Below are positions 50,040 to 58,938 of a stretch of 64,000 nucleotides of DNA, in pieces; positions within the stretch are counted from its first letter, which is position 1, and every line of letters starts with the position of its first letter. The position numbers were made by a program, and so were the translations under genes. Below the pieces are notes generated by a model. It was not told where the DNA came from. It saw nothing but the letters and a program-made list of their open reading frames with translations, and made no database searches. Origin of the DNA: Candidatus Epilinea brevis. Its GTDB lineage: Bacteria > Chloroflexota > Anaerolineae > Epilineales > Epilineaceae. The DNA is taken from positions 1 through 64,000 of the forward strand of contig JADJUE010000009.1 of NCBI GenBank assembly GCA_016710785.1. The letters are read 5' to 3'.

Positions 50040-52157
50040 ATGGCCGGCGGGCGCGTTCGGAGGCGCCGACCTGGCGCGATCCTCCTGCTGCTGCTGACCC
50101 AAGTGTTGCTGGCCGGCATCTATGCGGACCTGACCCCCCTCTTCGAGGGTCCCGACGCCGAGGGCCATCTGGCCTACATCGCCCAGCAGCAGGCGGACGG
50201 ACTGGCGCGGGCGCCCCTGAACACGGCGACTGCGGCGCGCTCCCATGAGTTGATCCAGCAGCCGCCGCTCTATTACCGCCTCGCCGCCCTGTTGGCCGGA
50301 GACGCGCAGGCGCGGCCGCTCGCCGACCGCTATCAACGGAACCTGTACTACCCGGGCCTGAGCCAGCGTGTGGCCGTCCCCTGGCGCGCAGGCGCGCCGG
50401 ACGTGGAATGGCCGGCAAGGGTTGTTGTCTGGTTGTCGATGCTGGGCGCCGTCCTGGCTGCGGCGGCGACCTATGGTATGGCCCGGCTCCTCTGGCCGGC
50501 CGAGGGCACGCTGGCCCTGGCGGCGGCGGCGGTTGGTCTCGTCCTGGGTCTGGCCCTGGGTTCTGCCGCCCTGACCAAGTACAGCGGCCTCCTGGTGTTG
50601 TCGCCGCTGGGGTTGATGCTGTTGGGGCCTCTGTGGCGCCGGCCACTGGCCATGATCGGGCCACTGGCCGCGGCTGCGGTGGCCTGGCTTGCGTCGGCGG
50701 GCCCGTGGTATCTGGCCAACCTGCGCCAGAGCGGACAACTGATTCCGACCACCATGATGCATCGGCTGTTGCCGGATCTGGCCCGGGAAGCGCCGATCGC
50801 CTGGACGGCGGCGATTCGAGAGTCGATGTGGCTCCAGCATTCCTATTGGGGCGTCTTCGGTCACGGCTTTCTGGCCGAACCGTGGTACTACGGGTTCATC
50901 GGTCTGATCTGCATGCTGGCGGGTATAGGGGGCGTCGTCGCTGCGGTCCGCGCGCTTAGGACCTGGCCTCGGCGGGTCGCCGCCGCCGCGCCATCGGACC
51001 GCCCCTGGATCTGGCTCTCGGCCTGGCTTCTGGTCAGCTATGCCGCCTTGCTCCTTTGGATCCGCAGCACCCAGTTCGCCAACCAGGGCCGGCTGCTCTT
51101 CGGGGCGGCGCCCGCCATCGCCCTGCTCTTGGTGACCGGTTGGCGATCGCTGGCTCCGCGGCGCCGGCGATCGGTCGACAGGTCGGTGGTCGTGGTCATG
51201 GCCGCGCTGGCCGTCGGCCAGCTGGCGACGCTCATGGCCGCCTTCCGTCCGGCGCCGGCGCTGGCCGTGACGCATCCGGCGCGGTCGGTACAGGCCGTCT
51301 TCGCGCCCGGCATGCGCCTGCTCGGCATGGACATCGAGACGCCGACAGTGGAAGGCGGGGAGCCGTTGTCGCTGCGCCTGTACTGGACGACCGCGCGCCC
51401 TATCGAGGTCGATGCGATGACCTTCGTGCATCTGGTGGACGAGGCCGGGCACAAGCTGGCTGCCGCGGATCAGGTGCCGCTGTCCGGCCGCCATCCCACC
51501 CGTGCCTGGCGGCCGGGCGAGGTCTTCGCCGAGCGCTGGCGGCTACCGGTCGCGGCGGTGGCGGAGGATACGGTGGCGCAGTTGGTGGTGGGCGCCTATG
51601 CCGGGGAGAACCCGGCGAATCGACTGGCGGTTCGGGATGCCGATGGCCGGCCGCTGGGCGACGAACTCAGGCTGGGCCCGGTGCTGATCCGTCCGCGGGA
51701 CGCGGTCGACCCTCCTTGCCCCCTTGGGGTACCCACCGGCGGCGCTGTTCGCTGGCATGCGGGCATGGACCTGGTCGGCGTCGCCCTCAAGCATGAGGCA
51801 TCGCCGGTCCCGCTGGACATCGCGCTGTGTTGGAGGTCCGACACCGAGCCGCAGCGCGATCTCTCGCTGTTCGTCCAACTGCTGGACGCCGGCGATCACA
51901 TCCTGGCGCAATGGGATGGCCAGCCGTTGAACGGGCTTCGCCCGGTCTCGACCTGGCAGCGGGGTACCCGCCTGCAGGACGAGGTGCGCCTGACGCCGGC
52001 GCCCGCTGCCGATCCGGCCACCTGGCAGCGCATCATCCTGGGATGGTATGACCCGCGGAGCGGCGTGCGGGAGCCGCTACGCAACGGCCAGGATCACGCG
52101 GTCTTGATCGAGCGCGACCTGTCCCGTCTCAGTCCGGTGCCGCCAACGGCACCTTGA
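50040..52157 (+). CDS. GT-C-type membrane protein, DUF2142/GT39-like
   Basis: 705 aa from ATG 50040. LTPLFEGPDAEGHLAYIAQQ resembles the first extracytoplasmic loop of GT-C enzymes and holds their acidic pair. About eight membrane helices follow (VVVWLSMLGAVLAAAATYGM, GLVLGLALGSAALTKYSG, WLLVSYAALLLWIRSTQFA). From about residue 440 two beta-sandwich repeats (PLSLRLYWTTARPIEVDAMT, ALCWRSDTEPQRDLSLFVQL) form an outside domain common in Chloroflexota. Between WPAEGTLALAAAAVG and LVLGLALG the family normally has another helix pair with 'PQF'; it seems missing here. Probable role: transfer of sugars from polyprenyl phosphate, or an orphan relative. The 3' end overlaps def by 29 bases. Confidence 0.75.
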   Translation: MAGGRVRRRRPGAILLLLLTQVLLAGIYADLTPLFEGPDAEGHLAYIAQQQADGLARAPLNTATAARSHELIQQPPLYYRLAALLAGDAQARPLADRYQRNLYYPGLSQRVAVPWRAGAPDVEWPARVVVWLSMLGAVLAAAATYGMARLLWPAEGTLALAAAAVGLVLGLALGSAALTKYSGLLVLSPLGLMLLGPLWRRPLAMIGPLAAAAVAWLASAGPWYLANLRQSGQLIPTTMMHRLLPDLAREAPIAWTAAIRESMWLQHSYWGVFGHGFLAEPWYYGFIGLICMLAGIGGVVAAVRALRTWPRRVAAAAPSDRPWIWLSAWLLVSYAALLLWIRSTQFANQGRLLFGAAPAIALLLVTGWRSLAPRRRRSVDRSVVVVMAALAVGQLATLMAAFRPAPALAVTHPARSVQAVFAPGMRLLGMDIETPTVEGGEPLSLRLYWTTARPIEVDAMTFVHLVDEAGHKLAAADQVPLSGRHPTRAWRPGEVFAERWRLPVAAVAEDTVAQLVVGAYAGENPANRLAVRDADGRPLGDELRLGPVLIRPRDAVDPPCPLGVPTGGAVRWHAGMDLVGVALKHEASPVPLDIALCWRSDTEPQRDLSLFVQLLDAGDHILAQWDGQPLNGLRPVSTWQRGTRLQDEVRLTPAPAADPATWQRIILGWYDPRSGVREPLRNGQDHAVLIERDLSRLSPVPPTAP

Positions 52158-52677
52158 CCCAATTGCCTTCGGCGTCCTCTTCCAGGTAGTAGAGCTTGTC
52201 CGGTCCAGTGACCCGGTCCGGGTAGAGGATGCCCTGCAGGTGATCGATCTCGTGCTGGAACACGCGGGCTTCGAAGCCGGAGAGCTCCAGCCGCTGGGTG
52301 CGCCCATAGCGGTCGAGCGCTTCCACGACGATGTCGACGTGGCGCGGCACATCGCCGAAGAGGTCGGGGATGGAGAGGCAGGCCTCGCGACCCTCCTCCA
52401 TGGCCTCTGACAGGCTGATGACCCGCGGGTTGGCCAGGGTCCAGAGGCGCGACGGCCCGTCCGGCTCCTCGAGGTCTTCCGGCACTTCGACGACGATGAC
52501 CTGCAGGTCCAGGCCCACCTGCGGCGCGGCCAGCCCCACGCCCTCGGCGTCGCGCATGGTCGCCACCATGTCGTCCATCAGGTCCCGGATGCGACGGCTG
52601 ACGGCGGGGACGACCTGGGCGCGCATGCGGAGGACGGGGTTGTCGTCATCGACCTTGACGATCGTTCTGAGGGTCAC
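52129..52677 (-). CDS. def: Peptide deformylase
   Basis: Removes the formyl group from nascent proteins. The 182-aa protein has the three motifs: EGVGLAAPQVG, EACLS (metal Cys; the usual form is EGCLS) and QHEIDHLQG (HExxH, metal His and catalytic Glu). The start is GTG 52677 with GGAG 7 nt upstream. It faces the GT-C gene and overlaps its 3' end by 29 bases. The divergent gene to its right encodes a glycosyltransferase, and a TAGAAT on the minus strand near 52724 could be its -10 box. Confidence 0.95.
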   Translation of the reverse strand: MTLRTIVKVDDDNPVLRMRAQVVPAVSRRIRDLMDDMVATMRDAEGVGLAAPQVGLDLQVIVVEVPEDLEEPDGPSRLWTLANPRVISLSEAMEEGREACLSIPDLFGDVPRHVDIVVEALDRYGRTQRLELSGFEARVFQHEIDHLQGILYPDRVTGPDKLYYLEEDAEGNWVKVPLAAPD

Positions 52678-52848
52678 GAAGGGGCTCCAGGGATCCTGTC
52701 CGGGTTGCGGCGCAAGCGCCAGATTCTAGGGAGCCATGCGATGCGGGGCAAGCCCGCCGGGCTCCCATCCACTAGAATTGGCCACGGCCTCCGGCCGCAG
52801 CCTCCGGTCGCCGGCCCAGCGCGCGCGACATCCTTCAGGAGCGGGTAC

Positions 52849-54219
52849 ATGGACACCGTCGAATCCCGGGCCTTGCATATCTCGGAACGCGAGCGACCGC
52901 CCCGCCCCGCCGACAAGGGGCCGATCGATTGGCCGGACGGCCACCGCCGCCTCCCGCGGCGCATCGCCATGCTCTCCTACCACACCTGCCCCCTCGCCGC
53001 CCCCGGCGGCAAGGAGACCGGGGGCATGAACGTCTACGTGCGCGAGTTGATGCGCCAGTTGGGCCGGCGCGGGCATCTGGTCGACTGTTTCACGCGTTCG
53101 CAGTCCCAGCTGGTGCCGCATATCCCGGACACCGACCTGGGGCCCAACGTGCGGGTGATCCATGTGGCGGCTGGACGGGAAGCGCCGCTGGGCAAGGAGG
53201 GCGCCTGGGATGTGGTGGAGGCGTTCATCAGCGGTGTCAAGGCCTTCATCGGCGCCGAAGGCATCCACTACGACCTCTATCACAGCCATTACTGGATGAG
53301 CGGCTACGTCGCGCGCCGGCTGCAAGCGCGCTGGCCGGCGCCCATCGTGCACATGTTCCACACCCTGGGAGCCATGAAGGACCAGAGCCGCGGAGAGGGC
53401 GGCGCGCCGGAGATCGGGCCGCGGCGCGGCGTGGAGCAGGACATCTTCGACACCGCCGACGCCATCGTGGCGGCGACACCGGTGGACCGTCGGCACATGC
53501 TCGAATGGTATCGGGCCGACGGCGACCGTATCGTCACCGTACCGCCAGGCGTGGATCTGAGCCGCTTCCGGCCGCTCGGCCGGGCGACGGCGCGCCGCGC
53601 CCTGAGCCTGCCCGAGGACCACGCGATGGTGCTCTTCGTCGGCCGGCCCGATCCGGTCAAAGGCCTCGACACCTTGCTGCGCGCCATGGCCCTGCTGACC
53701 GCGCGGGATCCCGGCCTGCGGACGCGCAGCTGCCTCTGTGTGATCGGGGGCGACAAGGACGGCGAGAGCCGCGGACGCGATGCGGAGATGGCCCGCATCG
53801 ACGCCCTGCGAGAAGCGCTGGGGCTGGGCGACTTCGTGGCCTTCATGGGTCCGCAGGACCAGGACGCCCTGGTGGACTACTACAATGCGGCGCAGGTGGT
53901 GGTTGTGCCCTCGCGCTATGAGAGCTTCGGCATGGTGGCCCTGGAGGCCATGGCTTGCGGGGTGCCGGTGATCGCCTCGGATGTGGGCGGCCTGTCCACC
54001 TTGGTGCGCGAGGGCCGCACCGGCTTCCTGGTGCCCTTCGGCGATCCGGCGGCACTGGCGGACGCGCTCTGGCCGATCCTGGACGATGACGCCATGCGCG
54101 ACGCCCTGGGAGCGCAGGGCGCGGCGGTGGCCGAGGGCTACGGTTGGCCGGCGATCGCCGGGCGCATCGAGCGGCTCTACGAACGGCTATGGGCCGGACA
54201 GCCGCTGCTGCTGGCTTAG
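52849..54219 (+). CDS. Family 4 glycosyltransferase (MshA/sucrose-phosphate synthase-like)
   Basis: 456 aa from ATG 52849, chosen for AGGAGCG 5 nt upstream; the frame is open further up but poorly conserved. The GT-B fold is clear: SYHTCPLAAPGGKETGGMNV with YVRELMRQLGRRGHLVD, HSHYWMSGYVARRL, HMFHTLGAMKDQ, then the nucleotide half VPPGVDLSRFRPL, VLFVGRPDPVKGLDTLLRAM and VPSRYESFGMVALEAMACGVPV with the E-x7-E pair. Relatives are MshA (N-acetylglucosamine to inositol phosphate) and sucrose synthases; the acceptor here is unknown. It stands alone, followed convergently by tRNA-Ser. Confidence 0.9.
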   Translation: MDTVESRALHISERERPPRPADKGPIDWPDGHRRLPRRIAMLSYHTCPLAAPGGKETGGMNVYVRELMRQLGRRGHLVDCFTRSQSQLVPHIPDTDLGPNVRVIHVAAGREAPLGKEGAWDVVEAFISGVKAFIGAEGIHYDLYHSHYWMSGYVARRLQARWPAPIVHMFHTLGAMKDQSRGEGGAPEIGPRRGVEQDIFDTADAIVAATPVDRRHMLEWYRADGDRIVTVPPGVDLSRFRPLGRATARRALSLPEDHAMVLFVGRPDPVKGLDTLLRAMALLTARDPGLRTRSCLCVIGGDKDGESRGRDAEMARIDALREALGLGDFVAFMGPQDQDALVDYYNAAQVVVVPSRYESFGMVALEAMACGVPVIASDVGGLSTLVREGRTGFLVPFGDPAALADALWPILDDDAMRDALGAQGAAVAEGYGWPAIAGRIERLYERLWAGQPLLLA

Positions 54220-54226
54220 GTCAAGG

Positions 54227-54311
54227 CGGAGGAGGAGGGATTCGAACCCCCGTGGCATTGCTGCCCATCCGCTTTCAAGGCGGCGCCGTTTGACCTCTCC
54301 GGCACTCCTCC
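54227..54311 (-). tRNA. tRNA-Ser (anticodon UGA)
   Basis: 85 nt. The minus strand gives a 7-bp acceptor stem (GGAGGAG with CTCCTCC), anticodon loop CTTGAAA in stem CCGC/GCGG, a long class II variable arm and T-loop GGTTCGAATCC. Discriminator G; CCA is not encoded. It lies 26 bases past the serS stop and probably shares its transcript. The UGA anticodon reads UCA; the tRNA is not tRNA-Sec (which would need UCA). Confidence 0.95.
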
Positions 54312-54337
54312 GCGCGTCATCATCAGCTGCGATCCCG

Positions 54338-55600
54338 TCAGATTCGATCGGCCTTCACCCGGTCTCGGAGCACTTCGGGAACCCGAATGCTCCCATCCGC
54401 CTCCTGGTTGTTCTCCATGATCGCGATCATCGTTCGCGGCAGGCCCAGGCCTGAGCCGTTGAGCGTGTGCACGAACTCAGTGGGCGCGCCCGGCTCGCGG
54501 CGGTAGCGGATGCCCGCCCTACGTGCCTGGAAGCTGCCGAAGTCGGAGATCGAGCTGACCTCCAGCCATTCGTCGCAGCCGGCCGCCCATACCTCCAGGT
54601 CGTAGGTGATCATCGAGCCGAAGCCCAGGTCGCCCGTGCATAGCTGCAGGACGCGGTAGGGCAGGTCCAACGCCTGCAGGAGGGCCTCGCCGTCGGCCAG
54701 CATCGCCGCCAGCGCCGCGGGCGAGTCTTCGGGGCGGGTGAACTTGAACATCTCCACCTTGTCGAACTGGTGGCCGCGCTTGATGCCGCGCACGTCCCGG
54801 CCGGCGCTCATCTTCTCGCGCCGGAAGCAGGGGGTGTAGGCCACATGGTGGATCGGTAGCTGCTCCGCGGCCAGGATCTCGCCGGCGTACAGGTTGGTCA
54901 GCGGCACCTCCGCCGTGGGGACCAGCCAGAGGTCATCCTCGTGGTCGTGGTAGAGGTTGTCCTTGAACTTCGGCAACTGGCCCGCGTTCCACATGCATTG
55001 CTCGCGCACCACAAAGGGCGTGTAGACCTCGTGGTAGCCCCGCTCGGTATGAAAGTCCAGCATGAACTGGATGAGGGCCCGCTGCAGCCGCGCCGCGCCA
55101 CCGTTGAGCACATAGAAGCGGCTGCCCGAGATGCGCGTGCCGCGGTCGAAGTCGATCAGGCCGCGGGACGGGCCGAGGTCCCAATGCGCCTGGGGGGCAA
55201 AGCCCAGCTCCGGCTTCTGTCCCACCTGGCGTAGAACCACGTTGCCGCTCTCGTCCGGTCCCACCGGCACGTCGACGTGAGGGACATTGGGCACCTGTTG
55301 CAGCCGCGCCTGCAGTTCCTTCTCCGCGCTGTCGACCGTGACCTCCAGGGCATCGATGCGCGCTTTGACGCGCTGCATGTCCTCGATGCTCCGCGCACGC
55401 TCCGCCTGGTCCTTCGTCTGGCCGATGGCCTTGCTGACCGTGTTGCGTTCGGCGCGCAGCGCTTCCAGTTCGGTCAGGCCGGCCCGGCGCTCGGCATCCA
55501 GGGCGCGCACTGCATCTACCGACGAAGTTTCTTCGCCGCGGTGCCGCAGGGCCTCGCGGATCTTGTCCGGTTCGTCACGGAAGAGCTTGATGTCCAACAT
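54338..55600 (-). CDS. serS: Seryl-tRNA synthetase
   Basis: Charges tRNA-Ser, and tRNA-Sec if present, with serine. 420 aa. The N-terminal two-helix coiled-coil arm (residues about 28-100) binds the tRNA long arm; the class II core has motif 2 (YTPCFRREKMSAGRDVRGIKRGH region) and motif 3 (LNGSGLGLPRTMIAIMEN). ATG 55600 is preceded by GGAGGTGG on the minus strand (55604-55611), which decides it over ATG 55621. It lies beside tRNA-Ser(UGA). The same enzyme also serylates tRNA-Sec in selenoprotein makers, which connects it to the selD in this window. Confidence 0.97.
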   Translation of the reverse strand: MLDIKLFRDEPDKIREALRHRGEETSSVDAVRALDAERRAGLTELEALRAERNTVSKAIGQTKDQAERARSIEDMQRVKARIDALEVTVDSAEKELQARLQQVPNVPHVDVPVGPDESGNVVLRQVGQKPELGFAPQAHWDLGPSRGLIDFDRGTRISGSRFYVLNGGAARLQRALIQFMLDFHTERGYHEVYTPFVVREQCMWNAGQLPKFKDNLYHDHEDDLWLVPTAEVPLTNLYAGEILAAEQLPIHHVAYTPCFRREKMSAGRDVRGIKRGHQFDKVEMFKFTRPEDSPAALAAMLADGEALLQALDLPYRVLQLCTGDLGFGSMITYDLEVWAAGCDEWLEVSSISDFGSFQARRAGIRYRREPGAPTEFVHTLNGSGLGLPRTMIAIMENNQEADGSIRVPEVLRDRVKADRI

Positions 55601-55720
55601 GGTCCACCTCCAGACGAGCAAGGGTAGCGGGGCGTCCGGCCGCCGGCAAACCTGTGGACGCGGGTCTGCCGCGATCGCCCTCTCGCCGGTGTCGGAGAGC
55701 GAAGGGACGTCGGTCGCGGG

Positions 55721-57109
55721 TCAGCTCTCGCCCGCCAGCGCCAGGTCCAAGGCCTGGCCCACCGTGCGCGCGCCGAGAACCTTGAGTTCGCCGTAGGCCT
55801 GCGCTTTGAGGCCCATCTGCGGCACCAGGGCGCGCCGGAAGCCCAAGCCTTCAGCCTCCGCCAGGCGCCGCTCCAGCTGGGCTACCGAGCGCAGCTCGCC
55901 GGAGAGGCCGATCTCACCGATGACCGCCAGGTCGGAGGGCACCGGCGCATTCTGGCTGCTGCTGACCACGGCCAGGGCCACCGCCAGGTCGGCCGCCGGC
56001 TCGCTGATCTTGAGTCCGCCTACGACGTTGACGAAGACATCGCGGTTGGCCAGGGGCAGGCCGAGGCGCTTGCCGAGCACGGCGGTCAGCAGCAGCAAGC
56101 GGTTGGGGTCCACCCCGTTGGCCGACCGGCGTGGGATCTGGGCGTTGCTCTCGGTTACCAGGGCCTGGATTTCCACCAGCAGCGGCCGGGAGCCCTCCAT
56201 CGTGACGTTGACGCAGGAACCGGCGACGCCCGTCAGCCGCTCGGCCAGGAAGACCTCCGAGGGGTTGGGGATCTCCACCAATCCCTGGCCGCGCATGTCG
56301 AACACGCCCACCTCGTTGGTGGATCCGAAGCGGTTCTTGACCGAGCGCAGCAGACGATAGCTGTGGAAGCGGTCGCCCTCCAGATAGAGCACCACGTCGA
56401 CCATGTGCTCCAGGATGCGCGGCCCCGCGATCTCGCCACTCTTGGTCACGTGGCCCACCAGGACCACCGACACATACGCGGTCTTGGCCAGGCGCATGAG
56501 GCGCGCCGCGCATTCGCGTACCTGGGTCACCGAGCCCGCGGCCGACTCCACGTCTTCGGCGAAGCTGGTCTGGATGCTGTCGACGATGAGCACCCGCGGC
56601 TGGATGCGCTCCACCTCGGCCATGATGGCGGTCAGGTTGGTCTCCGCCAGCAGGTACAGCCCGTCGGCCTCCAAGGCCATGCGTTCAGCACGCAGCTTGA
56701 TCTGCTGCGTCGACTCCTCGCCGGAGACGTAGAGCACCGGGCCCGCTTCGCGGCCTAACCGTGCCGCGGCCTGCAGCACCAGGGTGCTCTTGCCGATGCC
56801 CGGTTCACCGCCCAACAGGATGAGGCTGCCGGGCACCACGCCGCCCCCCAGCACGCGGTCGAACTCGCCGACGCCGAGCGGGATGCGGACCACATCGGCC
56901 ATGCCCACGTCGGCCAACAGCTGGGCTCGCGCGGGGGGCAGCGCGGCACCGAGCCAGGAACCCCGCTCGGTGCCGGCAGCGCCGCCACCGCCGGCAACCG
57001 TCAGGCGGGTGAAGGTATTCCAGGCCTTGCAGGACGGGCATTGGCCCACCCACTTGGGTTGGCTCGTGCCGCAATCGGCGCAGACGAAGACGGTTCGGAC
57101 CTTGGCCAT
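55721..57109 (-). CDS. radA: DNA repair protein RadA (Sms)
   Basis: RadA drives branch migration in recombination. 462 aa. An N-terminal zinc finger with Cys10, 13, 24 and 27 (VCADCGTSQPKWVGQCPSC), the RecA-like ATPase with GGEPGIGKSTLVLQ (Walker A), VLIVDSIQT (Walker B), the RadA-specific KNRFGSTNEVGVF, and a Lon-protease-like C-terminal domain (DPNRLLLLTAVLGKRLG, GEIGLSGELRSVAQLERRL). The domain lacks the Lon active-site Ser, as usual. It lies downstream of two signal peptidase genes (85-nt gap) and upstream of serS. Confidence 0.97.
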   Translation of the reverse strand: MAKVRTVFVCADCGTSQPKWVGQCPSCKAWNTFTRLTVAGGGGAAGTERGSWLGAALPPARAQLLADVGMADVVRIPLGVGEFDRVLGGGVVPGSLILLGGEPGIGKSTLVLQAAARLGREAGPVLYVSGEESTQQIKLRAERMALEADGLYLLAETNLTAIMAEVERIQPRVLIVDSIQTSFAEDVESAAGSVTQVRECAARLMRLAKTAYVSVVLVGHVTKSGEIAGPRILEHMVDVVLYLEGDRFHSYRLLRSVKNRFGSTNEVGVFDMRGQGLVEIPNPSEVFLAERLTGVAGSCVNVTMEGSRPLLVEIQALVTESNAQIPRRSANGVDPNRLLLLTAVLGKRLGLPLANRDVFVNVVGGLKISEPAADLAVALAVVSSSQNAPVPSDLAVIGEIGLSGELRSVAQLERRLAEAEGLGFRRALVPQMGLKAQAYGELKVLGARTVGQALDLALAGES

Positions 57110-57194
57110 GGGGATCTCCGCTGCGTCCCGCGGTCAGCTCGACCGGGTCGGGGTTCGGCCGGATGGCGCTGACGCCGGTTCAGGGGTCGGCGGT

Positions 57195-57863
57195 TCAGGG
57201 GGCGGCGGCGTAGGCGCTGCTGTCCGAGACCAGGCCCATGTCCTTGAGCGGCCAGTAGCAGATCCAGGCCTTGCCGACGATGCGCGAGCGGTTCAGTGCC
57301 CCGTGCAGGCGCGAATCGCTTGAGTTGCCGCGATTGTCGCCCATCACGTAATAGTCATCAGGGCTCAGCACGACGGGGCCTTGGCTGCCGGAAGCGCTGT
57401 CGCTGCGCAGGTAGGGTTCGTCCACTGCCGCACCGTTGACCAGCACCCGCGAATCGCGGATCTCGATGGTGTCGCCCGGAACACCGATGACCCGCTTGAT
57501 GTAGTCCTCGGTGGAATCCCAGGCGTGGAAGACGACGATGTCGCCGCGCTGCGGATCGGAGAAGCCTCCGTAAGCCACGCGGCTGATCAACAGCCGCTGG
57601 TGATCGTGCAGGGTAGGCTCCATGCTGTGCCCTTCCACCAGGCGGCTCTGCACCCCTAGCTGGATCCCCAGGGCGATGAGCAGGGTGAGACCTAGAAGCT
57701 CCAGGGCCTCACGCCATAGGGGCCGGTGGGCGATGCGCGGTGGATTGAGGATGCCGGCGCCGCGGGCGGCCGCCACCTGCTGCGGATCCGGCCAGGAGGG
57801 GACGGCCATACCGATATACTCAGCACCCAGAGGGCTGTCGGAGACGCGGGGATCCGTGTTCAT
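57195..57863 (-). CDS. lepB: Signal peptidase I (first copy)
   Basis: 222 aa, type I signal peptidase of the cytoplasmic membrane that frees exported proteins. One membrane helix (LELLGLTLLIALGIQLGV, residues about 54-72), then catalytic Ser80 in VEGHSMEPTL and Lys123 in DYIKRVIGVPGDTIEI, and the box MGDNRGNSSDSR. A 45-residue polar N-terminus precedes the helix. The ATG at codon 19 (MAVPSWPD) could be a start as TATATC lies before it. It is 12 nt after the second signal peptidase copy and probably co-transcribed with it. Confidence 0.93.
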   Translation of the reverse strand: MNTDPRVSDSPLGAEYIGMAVPSWPDPQQVAAARGAGILNPPRIAHRPLWREALELLGLTLLIALGIQLGVQSRLVEGHSMEPTLHDHQRLLISRVAYGGFSDPQRGDIVVFHAWDSTEDYIKRVIGVPGDTIEIRDSRVLVNGAAVDEPYLRSDSASGSQGPVVLSPDDYYVMGDNRGNSSDSRLHGALNRSRIVGKAWICYWPLKDMGLVSDSSAYAAAP

Positions 57864-57875
57864 CGTGTCGCTGCC

Positions 57876-58856
57876 TCAGCCTTGGGTGGGGTCCGTGATG
57901 ATGGGACGGTCCTGATCGGCGTCGGGCACCAGGCCCATGGATCGCACGGGCCAATAGATGAGCCAGGCCTTGCCGATGATCTTGGAGCCTTGCAGCGCGC
58001 CCAAGGCGCGAGAATCCTGCGAGTTGTCGCGGTTGTCTCCCATGACGAAATACTCCTCCGGACCCAGGATCACCGAGCTGTCCCCGGAGGTGGTCGTAGC
58101 GGGCAGGTAGGCTTCGTCGATGCGCTCGCCATCGATGAACACCTCCATGTCGTGCACCTCGACCCGTTGGCCCGGCAAGCCGATCACCCGCTTGATATAG
58201 TCTTTGCCGGGCGTCCAGGACTCGAAGACGATGATGTCACCGCGCCGCGGCTCGCCGAAGAGCCGGTAGGAGAGTCGGTTGACCAGGATGTACTCGCCGT
58301 CGGCCATCGTCGGCGACATGCTGGTACCTTCTATCTTGAACTGTAGGACGAAGACGCGAATGCCGAGGAAGATCAGGAGCGCCAGGAAGACGGTCTCCAA
58401 GGCCTCACGCATCCAGCGGCGGGAACTGGCGCCCGCATGCGCTTCGGCGGCGCCGGTCTCCGGCCATGGCAGTGCGCTGCCGACCGCGCCCGCCGGGGCT
58501 GCGCCGAAGAGGCTGGGACCAGCCGCGGTCGATGGCTCCGGGGGATAGCTCAGGTCGGTGCGCCAGGTGGGATCGATGTCCTCCCAACCCGCCGGCGGCC
58601 AGGCCATGTGGTCCCGTTCCAGGCCGAGCGTAAGGGGCGGTTCGGGAGGATGATCAGCAATCAGGGTGGTCAACGGATCGGCCGGCTGTGCAACGGCGGA
58701 CACCGGCTCAGGATCGGCGTCCGCGGCCGGCGCGGAACCAGTCGCCGCGACGGTTGCCGACGATGACACAACGCCCGCCGGTGCTGCGGCGTCGCTGGAA
58801 TCGGGGTGCTCGGGGGCGGCGTCAAGCGGGTCGTCGAAAGGATGAAGACGGTTCAT
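57876..58856 (-). CDS. lepB: Signal peptidase I with long N-terminal extension (second copy)
   Basis: 326 aa from ATG 58856. The first ~145 residues are acidic, Pro/Ala-rich and unlike known domains; they lie on the cytoplasmic side of the helix VFLALLIFLGIRVFVLQF. The catalytic part has Ser179 (EGTSMSPTM), Lys222 (DYIKRVIGLPGQ) and MGDNRDNSQDSR. A longer frame to 58964 is rejected because a strong promoter (TTGCAG-18-TATAAT) sits inside it. It lies just after the putative anti-sigma gene, so it may be read from both its own promoter and the sigma operon. Its pairing with a shorter paralogue suggests divided substrates. Confidence 0.9.
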   Translation of the reverse strand: MNRLHPFDDPLDAAPEHPDSSDAAAPAGVVSSSATVAATGSAPAADADPEPVSAVAQPADPLTTLIADHPPEPPLTLGLERDHMAWPPAGWEDIDPTWRTDLSYPPEPSTAAGPSLFGAAPAGAVGSALPWPETGAAEAHAGASSRRWMREALETVFLALLIFLGIRVFVLQFKIEGTSMSPTMADGEYILVNRLSYRLFGEPRRGDIIVFESWTPGKDYIKRVIGLPGQRVEVHDMEVFIDGERIDEAYLPATTTSGDSSVILGPEEYFVMGDNRDNSQDSRALGALQGSKIIGKAWLIYWPVRSMGLVPDADQDRPIITDPTQG

Positions 58857-58902
58857 GCCGGGTGGCCACTTCCCGCTGCGAATATCGAGATCAATGCTCG
58901 GC

Positions 58903-58932
58903 ATTATAGGGCGCCGCAAAGCGGGCCTGCAA
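58903..58932 (-). promoter_or_regulatory. Promoter for the signal peptidase pair
   Basis: On the minus strand TTGCAG (58932-58927) is 18 nt from a perfect TATAAT (58908-58903). Transcription would start near 58896, giving a leader of about 40 nt to ATG 58856. The -35 box overlaps the region just past the anti-sigma stop. Confidence 0.6.
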
Positions 58933-58938
58933 CAAAGC

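Noticed and set aside
54227..54311. tRNA-Sec, considered because selD is present
   Set aside because: The anticodon is UGA, not UCA, and the acceptor stem is 7 bp, as in ordinary tRNA-Ser.
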